Below, in pieces: positions 9,895 through 20,900 of a stretch of 64,000 nucleotides of DNA; the stretch's first letter is position 1, and every line of letters starts with the position of its first letter. Made by a program: the position numbers and the translations under genes. The notes beneath the pieces were generated by a model. That model saw only the letters and a list, made by a program, of their open reading frames with translations, was not told the DNA's origin and ran no database searches. Source of the stretch: Euonymus europaeus (lineage: Eukaryota; Streptophyta; Magnoliopsida; Celastrales; Celastraceae); the NCBI GenBank assembly GCA_963580455.1, contig OY756963.1:17689555-17753554 (forward strand). The letters run 5' to 3'.

Positions 9895-12333
9895 ATGGCT
9901 TCTGAGATCGATTTTGTTTTGTTATATGGTGGAGAGTGGGAAAATTGTAGGGGCATGCACACTTTTAAAGGCGGGAGAAGTCAGGGTGTAATTGTGTCTA
10001 ATGCAATAACATATGCTGAATTTGTAAAACTCATATACCAGTTGATTGAAGTCGATTTTAACTCCTTCGATTTGGTGATGAAGTTTGTCTATAATACACA
10101 TTTCAAAATGGAACCGATGAAGCTACAGAATGAACGTGACTTGCAATTTTTCCTAAGGCAAAATGATCATCCAGTTAAACCTGGTACTCCACTGTGCGTA
10201 ACAACGGAGCAGAGAGCGAGTTATAAGTTTGTCTCACAAGATGCTAGCAATGGTCCAATGGAAAATAAAACATTTGTTGGACCAAATGTTGGTTCTGTTT
10301 CTCCTGAGTTACCACAATTTTCAAGTAAATTTGTAGCACACAACGATGGTGACGACGAGCAGGTTAATAACTACAGCGATTTTCACTTCTCTGATTTTGA
10401 GTTTCGAAATACTGGTAACGCTGATATTGATGGGGTTAATGATGACGATGATAGTCAGGGTCTTCATGGTGAAGAGTGGGAAAATCCATTTGATGACGGG
10501 GAACCACAATCACATAATCAATCCACCTTTGCGGCACAGGATCAGAGGAATCATTGCTCAAATTCTATTGGGCCTTCAGGTGTTGTTGCGAGTAATAGTA
10601 TTAGTAGCTCATCCGGTGGTCATGTTGCAGTTGGGCAGATTTATATGGACAAGAAAGAATTACAGAAAAATATAGCTGTGTATGCGATGAAAGAGAACAG
10701 AATGTTTCATGTCTTCAAATCAACGAAAACTCTATATGCGGTCAAATGTGTTGATATGGGATGTGATTGGCGCTTGCGAGCAATAAAATTGAAAGATTCA
10801 GAGTTCTTTAAGATAACAAGGTTTAATGGCAAGCATGAGTGTTCTCTAGACCTTATCAATCGAAGTCATAGACAAGCATCTGGAAAGGTCATTGGAGAAT
10901 GCATTAAGTCTAAATTTGAAGGGGTTGGTCGTACGTATCGGCCAAAAGATATAGTCGACGATGTGCGGACAGAGTTTGGTGTGAATATAAGCTACGACAA
11001 AGCTTGGAGGGCTAGGGAGTTTGCTTTGGAAGCGGTAAGAGGGTCACCAGAATTATCATTCTCGTATTTGCCACATTACTGTGCAGTGTTAGAGAAAAAT
11101 AACCCTGGTACAGTAACTCATATAGAGTTCGATAATGATTTTAAGTTTAAATTTTTTTTCCTTGCTCTTGGGCCATCGTTGAGAGGGTTTCGTAGTTCTT
11201 TGAGACGTGTCATTGCCGTTGATGGTACTCACCTCAAGGGAAAATACATGGGCACACTCTTTGTGGCTGCTGCTTTAGACGGCAACAACAAAATTTATCC
11301 GGTTGCTTTTGGAATGGGAGATTCAGAAAATAATGCATCTTGGGAATGGTTCATGGGAAAACTAAGATCAGCTATTGATCTTGAAGATTTCTCAGAGTTG
11401 GCAATAATATCAGATAGACATAATAGCATTGAGAGGGCAGTCGCTTTGGTTTTTCCAGAGTCATACCATGGGCACTGTATACACCACATCAAGCAAAACA
11501 TGAAAGCAAAAAATATTGATGATAGTGTCTTCCCTATTTATTTTAAGGCAGCGAAGGCATATCGTGTTTCAGAATTTGAGCATCTAATGACACAATTGCG
11601 TGGGTTTCAAGATGGCAGGGCACATCGTTATTTAGTTGATGCTGGATTTGAAAGGTGGTCTCGTGCACATTTTCCAGGTAGGAGGTACAGTATACTAACC
11701 ACTAATATTGCTGAGAGTTTGAATGCTGTTTTGAGAGAAGCACGATGTCTTCCAATTACAACATTGGTTGACCATCTAAGATCGTTACTTCAGAGATGGT
11801 TCCATGAGCGTCGCACTAAAGCAGCTTCCATTACAACCCAACTTTGCAAGAAAATTGATAAGAAGTTGAGAAAGCGGATTGACAAGGCGCAGCGTATGTC
11901 TGTTGAACCAATTAGTCATATTCAGTTTTATGTAAGGGATGGATTCGGTGGTGGAGAGGTGAATCTGCACAACAGAACATGCACCTGCAGGAAATTTGAG
12001 ATGCAACAATTGCCTTGCGTTCATGCGTTGGCTGCGTGTAGAACACGTAACATTGATACGCAATCCATGTGTTCACGCTACTATACAAATGAGGCAATTA
12101 TGTTAGCTTATGCTGAACCGATTAACACAGTACCAATTGAAGACCATCGGCATGCAAGTGAAGATCAAAGGTTATTGCCACCTGATACGAGAAGACCTGG
12201 GGGGAGACCAAAACAAAGAAGAATACCATCCGCCGGTGAATCTGTAGCAATTAGAAAGTGTGGAAGATGTAAAAAAATTGGCCATAACCGACAGACCTGT
12301 AAGGAGCCGGTAGCCTCGACTGGTAGGGTATAA
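9895..12333 (+). CDS. mudrA-like: MuDR-type MULE transposase
   Basis: A single uninterrupted 812-codon frame. I chose the ATG at 9895 because it directly follows an intron acceptor; an in-frame ATG four codons upstream lies in the intron. Domain order: an N-terminal PB1-like region (about 1-95), an acidic linker, the Mutator DNA-binding domain (about 250-340; CDMGCDWRLRA, NGKHECSL), the MULE transposase core (about 430-540) and a C-terminal zinc region. Likely DDE residues are D443 (VDGTHLKG), D507 (ISDRH) and E607 (NIAESLNA), with the C/H motif at C528, H530 and H531. A SWIM zinc finger is visible (C696, C698, C708, H710) and a CCHC knuckle (C789, C792, H797, C802). The protein should bind the 79-bp ends and catalyse cut-and-paste transposition in the nucleus. 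All expected motifs are present and there is no internal stop, so it may be active. Confidence 0.95.
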   Translation: MASEIDFVLLYGGEWENCRGMHTFKGGRSQGVIVSNAITYAEFVKLIYQLIEVDFNSFDLVMKFVYNTHFKMEPMKLQNERDLQFFLRQNDHPVKPGTPLCVTTEQRASYKFVSQDASNGPMENKTFVGPNVGSVSPELPQFSSKFVAHNDGDDEQVNNYSDFHFSDFEFRNTGNADIDGVNDDDDSQGLHGEEWENPFDDGEPQSHNQSTFAAQDQRNHCSNSIGPSGVVASNSISSSSGGHVAVGQIYMDKKELQKNIAVYAMKENRMFHVFKSTKTLYAVKCVDMGCDWRLRAIKLKDSEFFKITRFNGKHECSLDLINRSHRQASGKVIGECIKSKFEGVGRTYRPKDIVDDVRTEFGVNISYDKAWRAREFALEAVRGSPELSFSYLPHYCAVLEKNNPGTVTHIEFDNDFKFKFFFLALGPSLRGFRSSLRRVIAVDGTHLKGKYMGTLFVAAALDGNNKIYPVAFGMGDSENNASWEWFMGKLRSAIDLEDFSELAIISDRHNSIERAVALVFPESYHGHCIHHIKQNMKAKNIDDSVFPIYFKAAKAYRVSEFEHLMTQLRGFQDGRAHRYLVDAGFERWSRAHFPGRRYSILTTNIAESLNAVLREARCLPITTLVDHLRSLLQRWFHERRTKAASITTQLCKKIDKKLRKRIDKAQRMSVEPISHIQFYVRDGFGGGEVNLHNRTCTCRKFEMQQLPCVHALAACRTRNIDTQSMCSRYYTNEAIMLAYAEPINTVPIEDHRHASEDQRLLPPDTRRPGGRPKQRRIPSAGESVAIRKCGRCKKIGHNRQTCKEPVASTGRV

Positions 12334-12481
12334 TACCAATGATCGACGATTCAAATTGTTAAACATTTACTTTGTACTGTAAACTGTTAAACGTTACTTC
12401 CTACAATGCTGCTTTTATTGAAAGCTGTCAGTCTATGATTGTATTTATTATATATGTAAAATTCTGTCCAGTTAAGTTGCA

Positions 12482-12625
12482 GGCACGACCAGGTTAAACT
12501 GCTAGCAAGACTAGGCTAAAATTCTGCACGACCAGTTAAAAAATAGTGGGCACGACCAGAATAAAATGCTGGCACGACCAGTAAAAAGTTAGCAGGCACG
12601 ACCAGTTACAATGCTCGCACGACCA
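12482..12625 (+). repeat. motif cluster B: GCACGACC x 6 between the convergent genes
   Basis: Six exact GCACGACC copies plus one degenerate copy (gcaagacta) at irregular 18-30 bp spacing lie between the transposase stop (12333) and the protease stop (12686). They could be in the 3' UTR of either gene. Confidence 0.9.
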
Positions 12626-12685
12626 ATAAAAAATGTGGAAGAATTTAAATTTATATAATTCACAGTTCACATTTAAAAAAAATAT

Positions 12686-15600
12686 TCACATTATGAACTC
12701 CTGTCCCCAAGCCTCTGAACAAAACTTTTGTCTATAGAATTTCATGTCCCCTTGCTCAATAATTTTTACTGGCAGATCAGCCGTCAATGCTTCGATAAAT
12801 TTGAAGGCAAACATGCCACAATCTCCTCTACAATGAACACACAAAAAAGTATCAGCATACATAATAAAGTATCAACGCTCACTATTCTTGGTATAGGAAC
12901 TTACCCTCCAGTTTGTCTAGGGCATGAAGGTATCCGCTGCAATCTCCATGGAGCAAACAATCCATCCCCCAAACCAGTGGAATGCAAAATATGTGGAAGC
13001 ATATTCGTCAAGGGATCAAATATGGTCTTCAATGCAGCACTACTTGTGAGACTGGGCAGTGAGTCGTAGACATGAATGGTCTTTTTTTCAATTACCAATT
13101 CCACAGCAACCCAGTGCTGATTGTTGAAGTTTGCTGGAAAATAAACAAACTTTGACCCTGCCCAGGCAACAGATTCAATTGGAAGTAGCCCCACAACATA
13201 ATCTAAAAATATGCTTTCCTCGTCCCAACTGGCAATATCATCCGGCTTTGCCTTGAACAACTCAAACTTCTCCTGTACCCTGGTCTGTAATCATATGAAT
13301 ATACATAAAAGCAGGAATAATCAAGCACGAACAAAATGATTAAAAAAATGAAGTATTAATGACAAGGTGTAACTTACAAAGAACAGGCAGTCTAGGACCA
13401 CACAATCTCTCTTAAAACAGCCTGGGAACTTTGCCATTCTTTTCCTAATCAGGTACATGGCTACATCAAGGTGCTGTATGAAGATGCCTTGTTACATGTT
13501 AGTACACATGTAATGCAAACACAGGCAGGACCAGTTAAACACAGGCACGACCACTTAACTAACAGGCACGACCACTTAAACACAGGCACGACCACTTAAC
13601 TAACAGGCACGACCACTTAAGTAACAAGCACGACCACTTAACTAACAGGCACGACCACTTAACTAAAAATTAACAGGCACGACCACTTAACTAACAGGCA
13701 CGACCACTTAACTAACAGGCACGACCAGGCAAATAACAGGCACGACCACTTAACTAACAGGCAGGACCAGTTAAACACAGGCACGACCACTTAACTAACA
13801 GGCACGACCACTTAAACACGGACAGGACCAGTTAAACACAGGCACGACCACTTAACTAACAGGCACGACCAGGCAAGTAACAGGCACGACCAATTAAAAT
13901 TATTACCAAAAAATGTATGTTTACCTGGTCTGTTAACCATCCGTCCAACCTTATGGCCTCCATAAACCACTGTTTATTTACTGAACATGTTGGCCAACTT
14001 AAGCTTTCTCCATCCCGGACCTATCTTTCATGAATGCACGTAACTCATCTGCCCATTGTTCTGGCCACTTCCTCTTCAGGTCTAATTTTATAATCTCTTT
14101 ACTTGAGACATCTTTAACATTGAGATCAGTTGTTCTTCTTTTCTTCAAGGATGGAGATGTAAATGGTGTCCTTTTCAGAGGTCCAGGCTTCAACGCGCGC
14201 TTTTGTTTGTTCCTCACATAGGGTTTAATACCCCCTTCTAGTGCTTGAGGGAACTTTGATGGTGTCACAACCTGGACCCCGGAAAAATCTTGACTCTTTC
14301 CAGGTGGGGTAAAGGAAGCCATGGAGCTCAGACCAGTATGCAATACATCAAGGTCTCTATGCTCTTCGGCATCATCAACAGGGGCATCAACCTCACCCTC
14401 TACCACAGTACTGCCATTCTTTCCCTCCTCCACCGTCTCTACATTTTCCACCTCCGCAGCATCTGCATTTTCTACCTTCTCATAGACCACACCCTCTACA
14501 TTGCCCCCTCCAACACCCTCAGCCTCATCCGCATCAGTCATCACACCCACATCGACAACTGAAACAGGAACCCCACCCTTTACATTACTCCCTCTCACCA
14601 CATCACCATCAGCCTCATCCGCATCCGTCTGCACCCCCACATCAGCAACTAAAACAGGAACTGGGAATTTAACTGCTTCCCCCCCGTTAGTAAAATTTTT
14701 CATTGCCAACACCGCATCATCAACGCACTTATGAACCACTGTCATAGTATATAAAAATTCAGATTTAAGTGCACTAATCAAGCTTCCCTCATGAACCTGT
14801 TTCTTCAAATTATCAAGCTTCACAATCACCTCATGAACAACTCGATAATCTGCATCAATGGATTGCTCCACAGGTTCAGTGTGGCCATGTGCATCGAAGG
14901 ATTGCACAACAGGTTCAATGTGACCCTGTGCATCCAAATATTGCTCCACAGGAGCTGTGTGATCACTAGAAGAAGCTGCAGATTCATTATCTTCATTCAT
15001 TGCTCGCTCTCCCACCTTGTTACTCACGTTGATCCAGTAGTCCTGCTCCATCTCAACCCCATTTGCAGCTAGCATAGTGTGTACTTGCAGCTATTGCAAC
15101 ATAGAGAATCAAGCATTAGCACCTTAATATTTTGTCCATAAGAATTATCACAAATATAAAAAAATTTAAATTTTTTTACCTTGGCTTGTTGGAATACATT
15201 CTGTAAGAGTTCTTTCCAATCCGGTGTGTGGTGGCTGCTCCAATTGAGTAATCTAGGAATCCCATCTCTTATTTTTGAGGCATACAACGAACCGATATGG
15301 GGAACAACTTCATATGACCATATCTAAAATCAATAACAACATTATTAGTTTGCAATAAAAAAGTTCACCGTAAAATATACCAATATTATAGAAATAATAC
15401 CTGGAGGACCATAGGGAAACCATAAACACAGTACTGCTCCTTCTTTGTTGGTCTTTTCTTTCTTTTCTCCACTCGGTTGACCATTATTCTTGCAAGTGAG
15501 TCAACGGTTCGTTCAAAGCTCACCGTCCCCCATGGATATCTATTAAATGCCTCCAAATTGTCAACCAATTGAAGCCACTTATCATCTATAAACCTATGTC

Positions 15601-16126
15601 GCTCCTTAGCAAGTAGGACAAACTCTATAAAATACACAAGAGCTAACTTCACCACATCCTCATCATCATGGCCACCCCTTCTGCACATACGAGAGAAACA
15701 GACCTCCAAATTATATCTCGAAATCTTCTCACTTCCATCAAACCACAAATTCCTCAACTTATGTACATCAATATCAACTAATGAACCAATTTCTGGCACG
15801 TCCCTACAAACTAAACCGGTTATGAGGGCAAAATCTGTAATACCAAAAGATGTCAGCCTATTCGCGATCTTAAAATTTAATCTAACTCCAAAGACTCCAG
15901 AATCAACATCAGGGGATTCAACCTGTCTTAATAGGAGCTGATGTATCAACTGTCCTGATACAGAAAGATCACCAACATCTAGGAAAATGCCGAAGCATGT
16001 CCTCCTAAATAACTCAAGTTGATTATCACTCAAATTATCCCTTATTTGTGCAATGACATGTGATATATTTGAAAAAATTGTAACCTTTGCAGTAAAATGA
16101 TCCTCCTCAGCAATGATATAATTCAT
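12686..16126 (-). CDS. DUF1985/ULP1-like cysteine protease gene of the MULE (frame broken once)
   Basis: Exons on the minus strand, all GT-AG: 16126-15401 (ATG at 16126, DUF1985 domain, 242 codons), 15323-15180, a long exon from 15090 to about 13925, 13473-13378, 13284-12905, and 12827-12686 (TGA). Reading phases agree at every junction. The C-terminal part is a ULP1/C48 peptidase: His in NQHWVAVEL (13116-13114), Asp in VYDSL (13065-13063) and Cys in DCGMFAF (12820-12818). Such proteins are predicted to remove SUMO-like modifiers. The acidic linker exon (DADEAEG-type repeats) is low complexity. The frame of the long exon stops at TAA 14001-13999, while the next block (SLSWPTCSVNKQWF) reads in another frame that is itself closed by a TAG near 14024. 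A one-base shift within about 25 bases, or an unseen intron, is needed. A leader intron (about 16134-16745) precedes the ATG. Confidence 0.85.
13524..13890 (+). repeat. motif cluster C: GGCACGACCA x 15 in a protease-gene intron
   Basis: Fifteen exact GCACGACC copies and three GGCAGGACC or GACAGGACC variants at about 20-21 bp spacing, with spacers such as CTTAACTAACA. It fills the intron 13474-13924 of the protease gene. Confidence 0.95.
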
Positions 16127-16133
16127 GATTAAT

Positions 16134-16745
16134 CTGCACAAAAAAAAGAACAATTATGGCACGACCAGAGAAAATTGTGGCACGACCATGTGACATTATG
16201 GCACGACCAGTTAAAATGCAGGCACGACCAGTTAAAATGATGGCACGACCATGTACAAAGCAGACAGACAAAATCAACAGATAGGCACGACCAGAAAAAC
16301 ATGATGGCACGACCAGAAAAACATGATGGCACGACCAGTTAAATGCTAGGAACTAGCAAACAAAACAGGCAAAACTAGTGAACAAGTTAGCATGACCAAA
16401 AAAACAGGCACGACCAATTTATATTAAGAACATGTTGGCACGACCAAGGAAAATGTTGGCACGACCAAAGAACATGATGGCATGACCATTTACAAAGCAG
16501 GCAGACCAAATAAACAGGCACGACCAGATAAATAGGCACGCACGACCGTAGAAAAATTCGGCAAAAAAATATATGAACATGATGACACTACCACTTAACA
16601 AGCAGAAAAACCATGAAACAACTTTCAATTATGATCCAAAAAGATTAAAAAAAAGGAAGAAGAAGCAAGAAATGCCATCCCTAAACCTATACACACAACC
16701 TACATACAAATTTGTATAAAAATAACTGAAACAGATATACATACC
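16134..16745 (-). other. leader intron of the MULE protease gene
   Basis: Acceptor tgcag ends at 16134, eight bases before the ATG, and a donor GAG|gtatgt lies at about 16745. The leader exon would be about 16746-16870. Intron placement just upstream of the start codon, filled with the motif, mirrors the transposase gene. Confidence 0.6.
16158..16548 (+). repeat. motif cluster D: GGCACGACCA x 13 in the protease leader intron
   Basis: Thirteen exact GCACGACC copies plus two GCATGACC variants, with spacing of about 20-42 bp and spacers often AGTTAAAATGA or AGAAAAACATGA. On the protease sense strand they read TGGTCGTGCC, the same as cluster A on the transposase sense strand. Confidence 0.95.
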
Positions 16746-16974
16746 TCAAAGGTACTCGAGTGTGTTCACAATTGCTAATCCCTTGCTAATTGGCTTCGGT
16801 TTCGGATTTTTTCGCAGAATATAAATGGTTGAATTGCCGTCGTTTCAGTTGTGCTCTGCTCTCTGTTGAATGCTTGCGTCTTTTTGTTTAAAATGATGTG
16901 AATCCGGTGGGAATACAGGAATGGGAAGGGACGTAACCCATAAAGGACATTTCGGTACTTAACCGTTTTAAAAG

Positions 16975-17053
16975 GGTCATAAATGCGATTTTTTTGAGAC
17001 AAGGTCATTTTTCCAAAAATCTTTGTCAACTAGGTCATTTTCGCAAAATTCCC
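16975..17053 (-). repeat. MULE right terminal inverted repeat
   Basis: Reverse complement of the left end with one mismatch over 79 bp; followed by the target duplication aatcgacaa at 17054-17062. Confidence 0.95.
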
Positions 17054-17062
17054 AATCGACAA

Positions 17063-17599
17063 ATCCCAAAAGTTAAAGCTAGGAGAAGAGAGATATAGAT
17101 GATGTCGGTGAGGCGGTATAGGAGGGATGACGCCAATGACGACGTTGGGGCGAACGACGTCGTTTTGGTGTACGAATCATTGCGGGAAAGAAGCAGTCGC
17201 GCGATTCTGAAATTAACGACGACTCGCCGGACGCAGATAATAGATAGATGGTCATGTGATTTTACTAATATACCCATTTATATATAATTAGACTTGAAAT
17301 TAGAATACGAAACTAATAACTTTAATTAATAACAAATTTGATCAACAACCGGATGACGTGCCCTCTACGACAATCCTTGGAGAGTTTCTATGGAATTTTG
17401 TTATTGATGAGGCTAAATTATACCCTTCCATAAGAAGACGACACGTGGCAATTAATTGACTTCAAAAGTAACATGCTCCTTGGATTAGATTGCTCGGTTT
17501 CGAGACAACTCGGTTATTTTGCTCCTCCATTTGGTAAGGTCCCACTCATTTTTGTATGAATTCTATTAAAAGAACGCTCTACCACTATCTAAGGGGATT
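17063..17599. other. promoter-like and intergenic flank
   Basis: 17063-17164 continues, on the minus strand, the leader interrupted by the MULE, with the palindrome AACGACGTCGTT at 17153-17164. Beyond it lies AT-rich DNA with TCTAATTATATATAAATGGG on the minus strand from 17292, a weak candidate Helitron 5' end. No gene is seen between 17293 and 17599. Confidence 0.35.
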
Positions 17600-17965
17600 C
17601 AGGGCCGGCCTTGCCATATTTGAGACCCGGGGCGGCAAATTAATTGGGGGTTTCGGGCAACGCCCCGATTTTTTTTTGGCGGCTAATGTCAAATTCTAAA
17701 CCAATATACAAATTTGTGATGGCTGAAACTCAATTTAGGGAGGCTAGGTTATCACGTCTTGAATTTTATTACATTAAAATTAAAACTAGTTATAAAAATA
17801 ATTGGTTAAAAAAATATAATTACATGAAATCACAAATATTTTAGACCGTACTGCATTTTGAGAGGCAAAGTCATCAATAACAGACACTAAGGTGTGTTCA
17901 TCCTCAGTTTCATCAAATTGTTTTTTTCCTATGAATTTGTATTTTTTTAGAAAATATAGGTTCAA

Positions 17966-20900
17966 CTAGTGTTAAACCCGGGCTTTGCCCCGGGGCTTGA
18001 GTTTAATCATCTACTTAATGATTGGGATTCATGAATAAGTAATCAGAGAAATAATCCAAAATGAATACCGCAAGTTTTTCAATTAAAAAATTACATACAT
18101 CCACAAACTCCACAATAATCTGATAAACCTAGCCATGAAATTTTAGCGTCTGAGGTTTGTAAATTTTTAATTTTCCAGCCCTTAATATTAATCTTACCAT
18201 CAAATTCCTCTGCAGGTCACCTACTTAGCAAGGCTCAGATAAACTCTCGTATATCAAAAAAAATTGACTGAAAAAACATGTTATCAACCTAAATTCTAAA
18301 AGCTCAACTTTTTCATAGAAATGTTATGATCCATGGGTAAAAGTGGCTGGGAATTTAATAGCTTCATATGTCATCCATTTAAGACATTGCAGAGAAACAC
18401 AGAATGACAGAACTCTTTTCCTTCATTCAAATTAGAAATAATTTTTTTTAAAAAAAAGGCAGATCATATTCAATTAGTAGACACAACCATATATTACAAA
18501 CGAAACAACTTAATTGAAATTTTATTACCACATTGTTTTGCTATCCCTAAATCAAGAAGCGATGGCATTCTCTAAACCATTCCCATCATTGCTCTTGATC
18601 AGCTGGCATTTCAAACATGTATTGTGCTACCCTTCATAAACAATATTCTTCTTCTGCGGCTCCAACATCTGGAGTTAAACACAAAGTAATCTGGAGTTTA
18701 ACACAAAGTAATTGCCACTAATAAAGAATGCCCTAGAAGCTAACCAAAATGTGGGTCGCAAGTCGAAACACAACTGGAACTCTCGAAATAAAGCTAACCA
18801 AGACCAAAAAAAGAAAGAGAGAAATTTAATAGAGGATAATGATTAATAAGTAGTCAATTGTCAAATACTAACTAATCATTAAAGAGCAGTTATTAAGACT
18901 ATTATGGGCAAAGATGATTCGTGATTAAGTGCGGATAAATAGTTCTATGATCTTTACCAATTGGAGTAATCCATCACTACAGTTCATTGATCAAAATCTA
19001 AGCAAGTATCAGTCAATGCCATGAAAACTTGAGAAACATGAAAATGAAAGCCATTCAATATTGACCCGTTAATGCAGCGCTACTTTCTATGACATCCTGA
19101 GTAAGACCCTAAGTAAGACATAATCCAACCAAACAAATGTATTGTGGTAAGGTAGCCTAAGCAAGTAAAACTATTAATCTAATGAGCGAATGCTTCTTTA
19201 AAAATCTTCAACGTTACCGGATTCCAGTGGATGAGGTAGCAATCAAAATTTGTTTTTTTTTCCATCAAAGGAATCAACTGGGTCAACAATTAACCAAACG
19301 AAATCATCATGTTTACGTAAGTTTAATTGATTAATTAGATTGCAGCTACAAAACCATAGCCATGCCATTGAAAATTGATAATTGAGCAAATGAGCAAATG
19401 AAAGACACAAACTACGGGACAACATCTTCTTACGCGTAGGAAGAGCCACATAATTATTCACCCACCAGTAAAAGAAAGAGATTATAAGCCCATCACCACC
19501 GCAGTGTACATCATTTCCTTCAAGAAGATGACCCAACCATCAACACTTGCAAAAGAATTGGTGAAGGCATTTGGAATTTACCTTTAAAGTTATGAATTGT
19601 TGCAACCTCCACGCCTGCACCTTTTGGAAGCTCATCTAGCCTTTCCCTCAAGAGGTGTACCCAAGTACTTTTCGCCAACTCACACCAATGGAAGGACCAA
19701 TTCAAGGAGAAGAACAGGATAATTGGATTCAGAGAAGAATCAGAGCCAAAAGATTCTATAAATCTGCAACAAAAACATAAAGAAATTAAAGAATAAAATA
19801 TTAGCTCAATGAAGAAAACAATGCAAGACAAACAATCCCAAAAAGGAATTAAAAATGAGGTAGTAGAGAACACCTAATAAATTTACAGAACAACTACAAT
19901 TTTATACAATGAGACTTCAACAATTTTTCATAAATTACAAATTCAAAAAGCAATATAAAATAAAATAAGCTTAAAGTAGAGAGAATTCATCGGTGACAGA
20001 ACAATTCATATGAAATAAAAGCTAAAAGAAACAATAGAAAGGAAAGTTAAGTATAGAGATAATTAACCTTGATGAGACACTAAATAACTTAAAATTTTGC
20101 TTGAAAACCATACATTTATCACTGTGTACATGATTTAGGACTTAGGTGACAGCTTCAAAAAAAAAAAAGTTACCTTCATTGATCCAAGGAACACTGCCAT
20201 TCCCACCGAAAAATTATCCAAGCTTATGCCTGCAACTTAATATATGTTACCATTCAATGAAACAAACATTGTAGAGACCTTAGCATTAAAGCAACAGTGA
20301 AATTCAATGAAACTGACATTGCATAGACCTTAGCATTAAATAAACTCCAATTTCTGTAATAAGGAAACCATCAGCCGATATAAAAGTCTCTCCATCAGTA
20401 CAAAAGAGCAAAGGAAATAAAAACGATTTCTTAGTGAATATGAATAAAATAGGACGAAGTTATGTTTCTCATAGTCAAACCTCAATGGTAGTTTCATACA
20501 AAGACATAGCATTGAAATACTAACCGTAGTAATTCAAAATTATCCAAAAGAATATAGCACAAATCAAGAGCAGCTATTCTAACACATTCCACTTTGCACG
20601 GGATCTATCCACAACTGCAGAAGACAACCACATGAAAAAGACATATGCAAGTTAATAGAAATGGAATTAATATTGCAATTTATCACATGCAGCAAAGGGA
20701 ACTCACTAAGAATTACCTGATTAAGTCCAATTGGGTGGAGGAATATGATTAGCTCCAATTGAGGGCGGCAGAAATCCGCGTGGAAGGAGTAAAAACAGTA
20801 CACCACAACCAAAGCAAAAGCTTACCCAACAAATGGCGCAAGCAAGCAAACACTTACCCATAAACGAATAGGAAAATGAATTCAACTGGACAGAAGCAAA

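Larger units (their letters stand above)
9131..17053. mobile_element. MULE (Mutator-like element) with MuDR-type transposase and ULP1-like protease gene
   Basis: The 7,923-bp element has terminal inverted repeats of 79 bp with a single mismatch (9131-9209 and 16975-17053) and is flanked by a perfect 9-bp duplication, aatcgacaa (9122-9130 and 17054-17062), the length typical of Mutator. It carries two convergent genes: a mudrA-like transposase (plus) and a DUF1985/ULP1-type peptidase (minus). This gene pair is known from the Kaonashi type of plant MULE. Four clusters of the motif GGCACGACCA fill noncoding positions. Perfect target sites, near-identical ends and an intact transposase frame suggest a recent insertion. 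Confidence 0.95.

Noticed and set aside
10321..12366. Open frames on the other strand and frames inside the transposase gene
   Set aside because: They are shadows of the mudrA-like coding sequence, with no homology or splice context of their own.
13524..13890. Regularly spaced short repeats resembling a CRISPR array
   Set aside because: Units are about 10 bp with similar, non-unique spacers of about 10-13 bp inside a plant transposon intron; a CRISPR array needs longer repeats, unique spacers and a prokaryotic context.
16107..16628. Several short open frames rich in GRA or WSC repeats on the minus strand
   Set aside because: They are produced by translating the motif cluster D; the stretch behaves as an intron with donor and acceptor.
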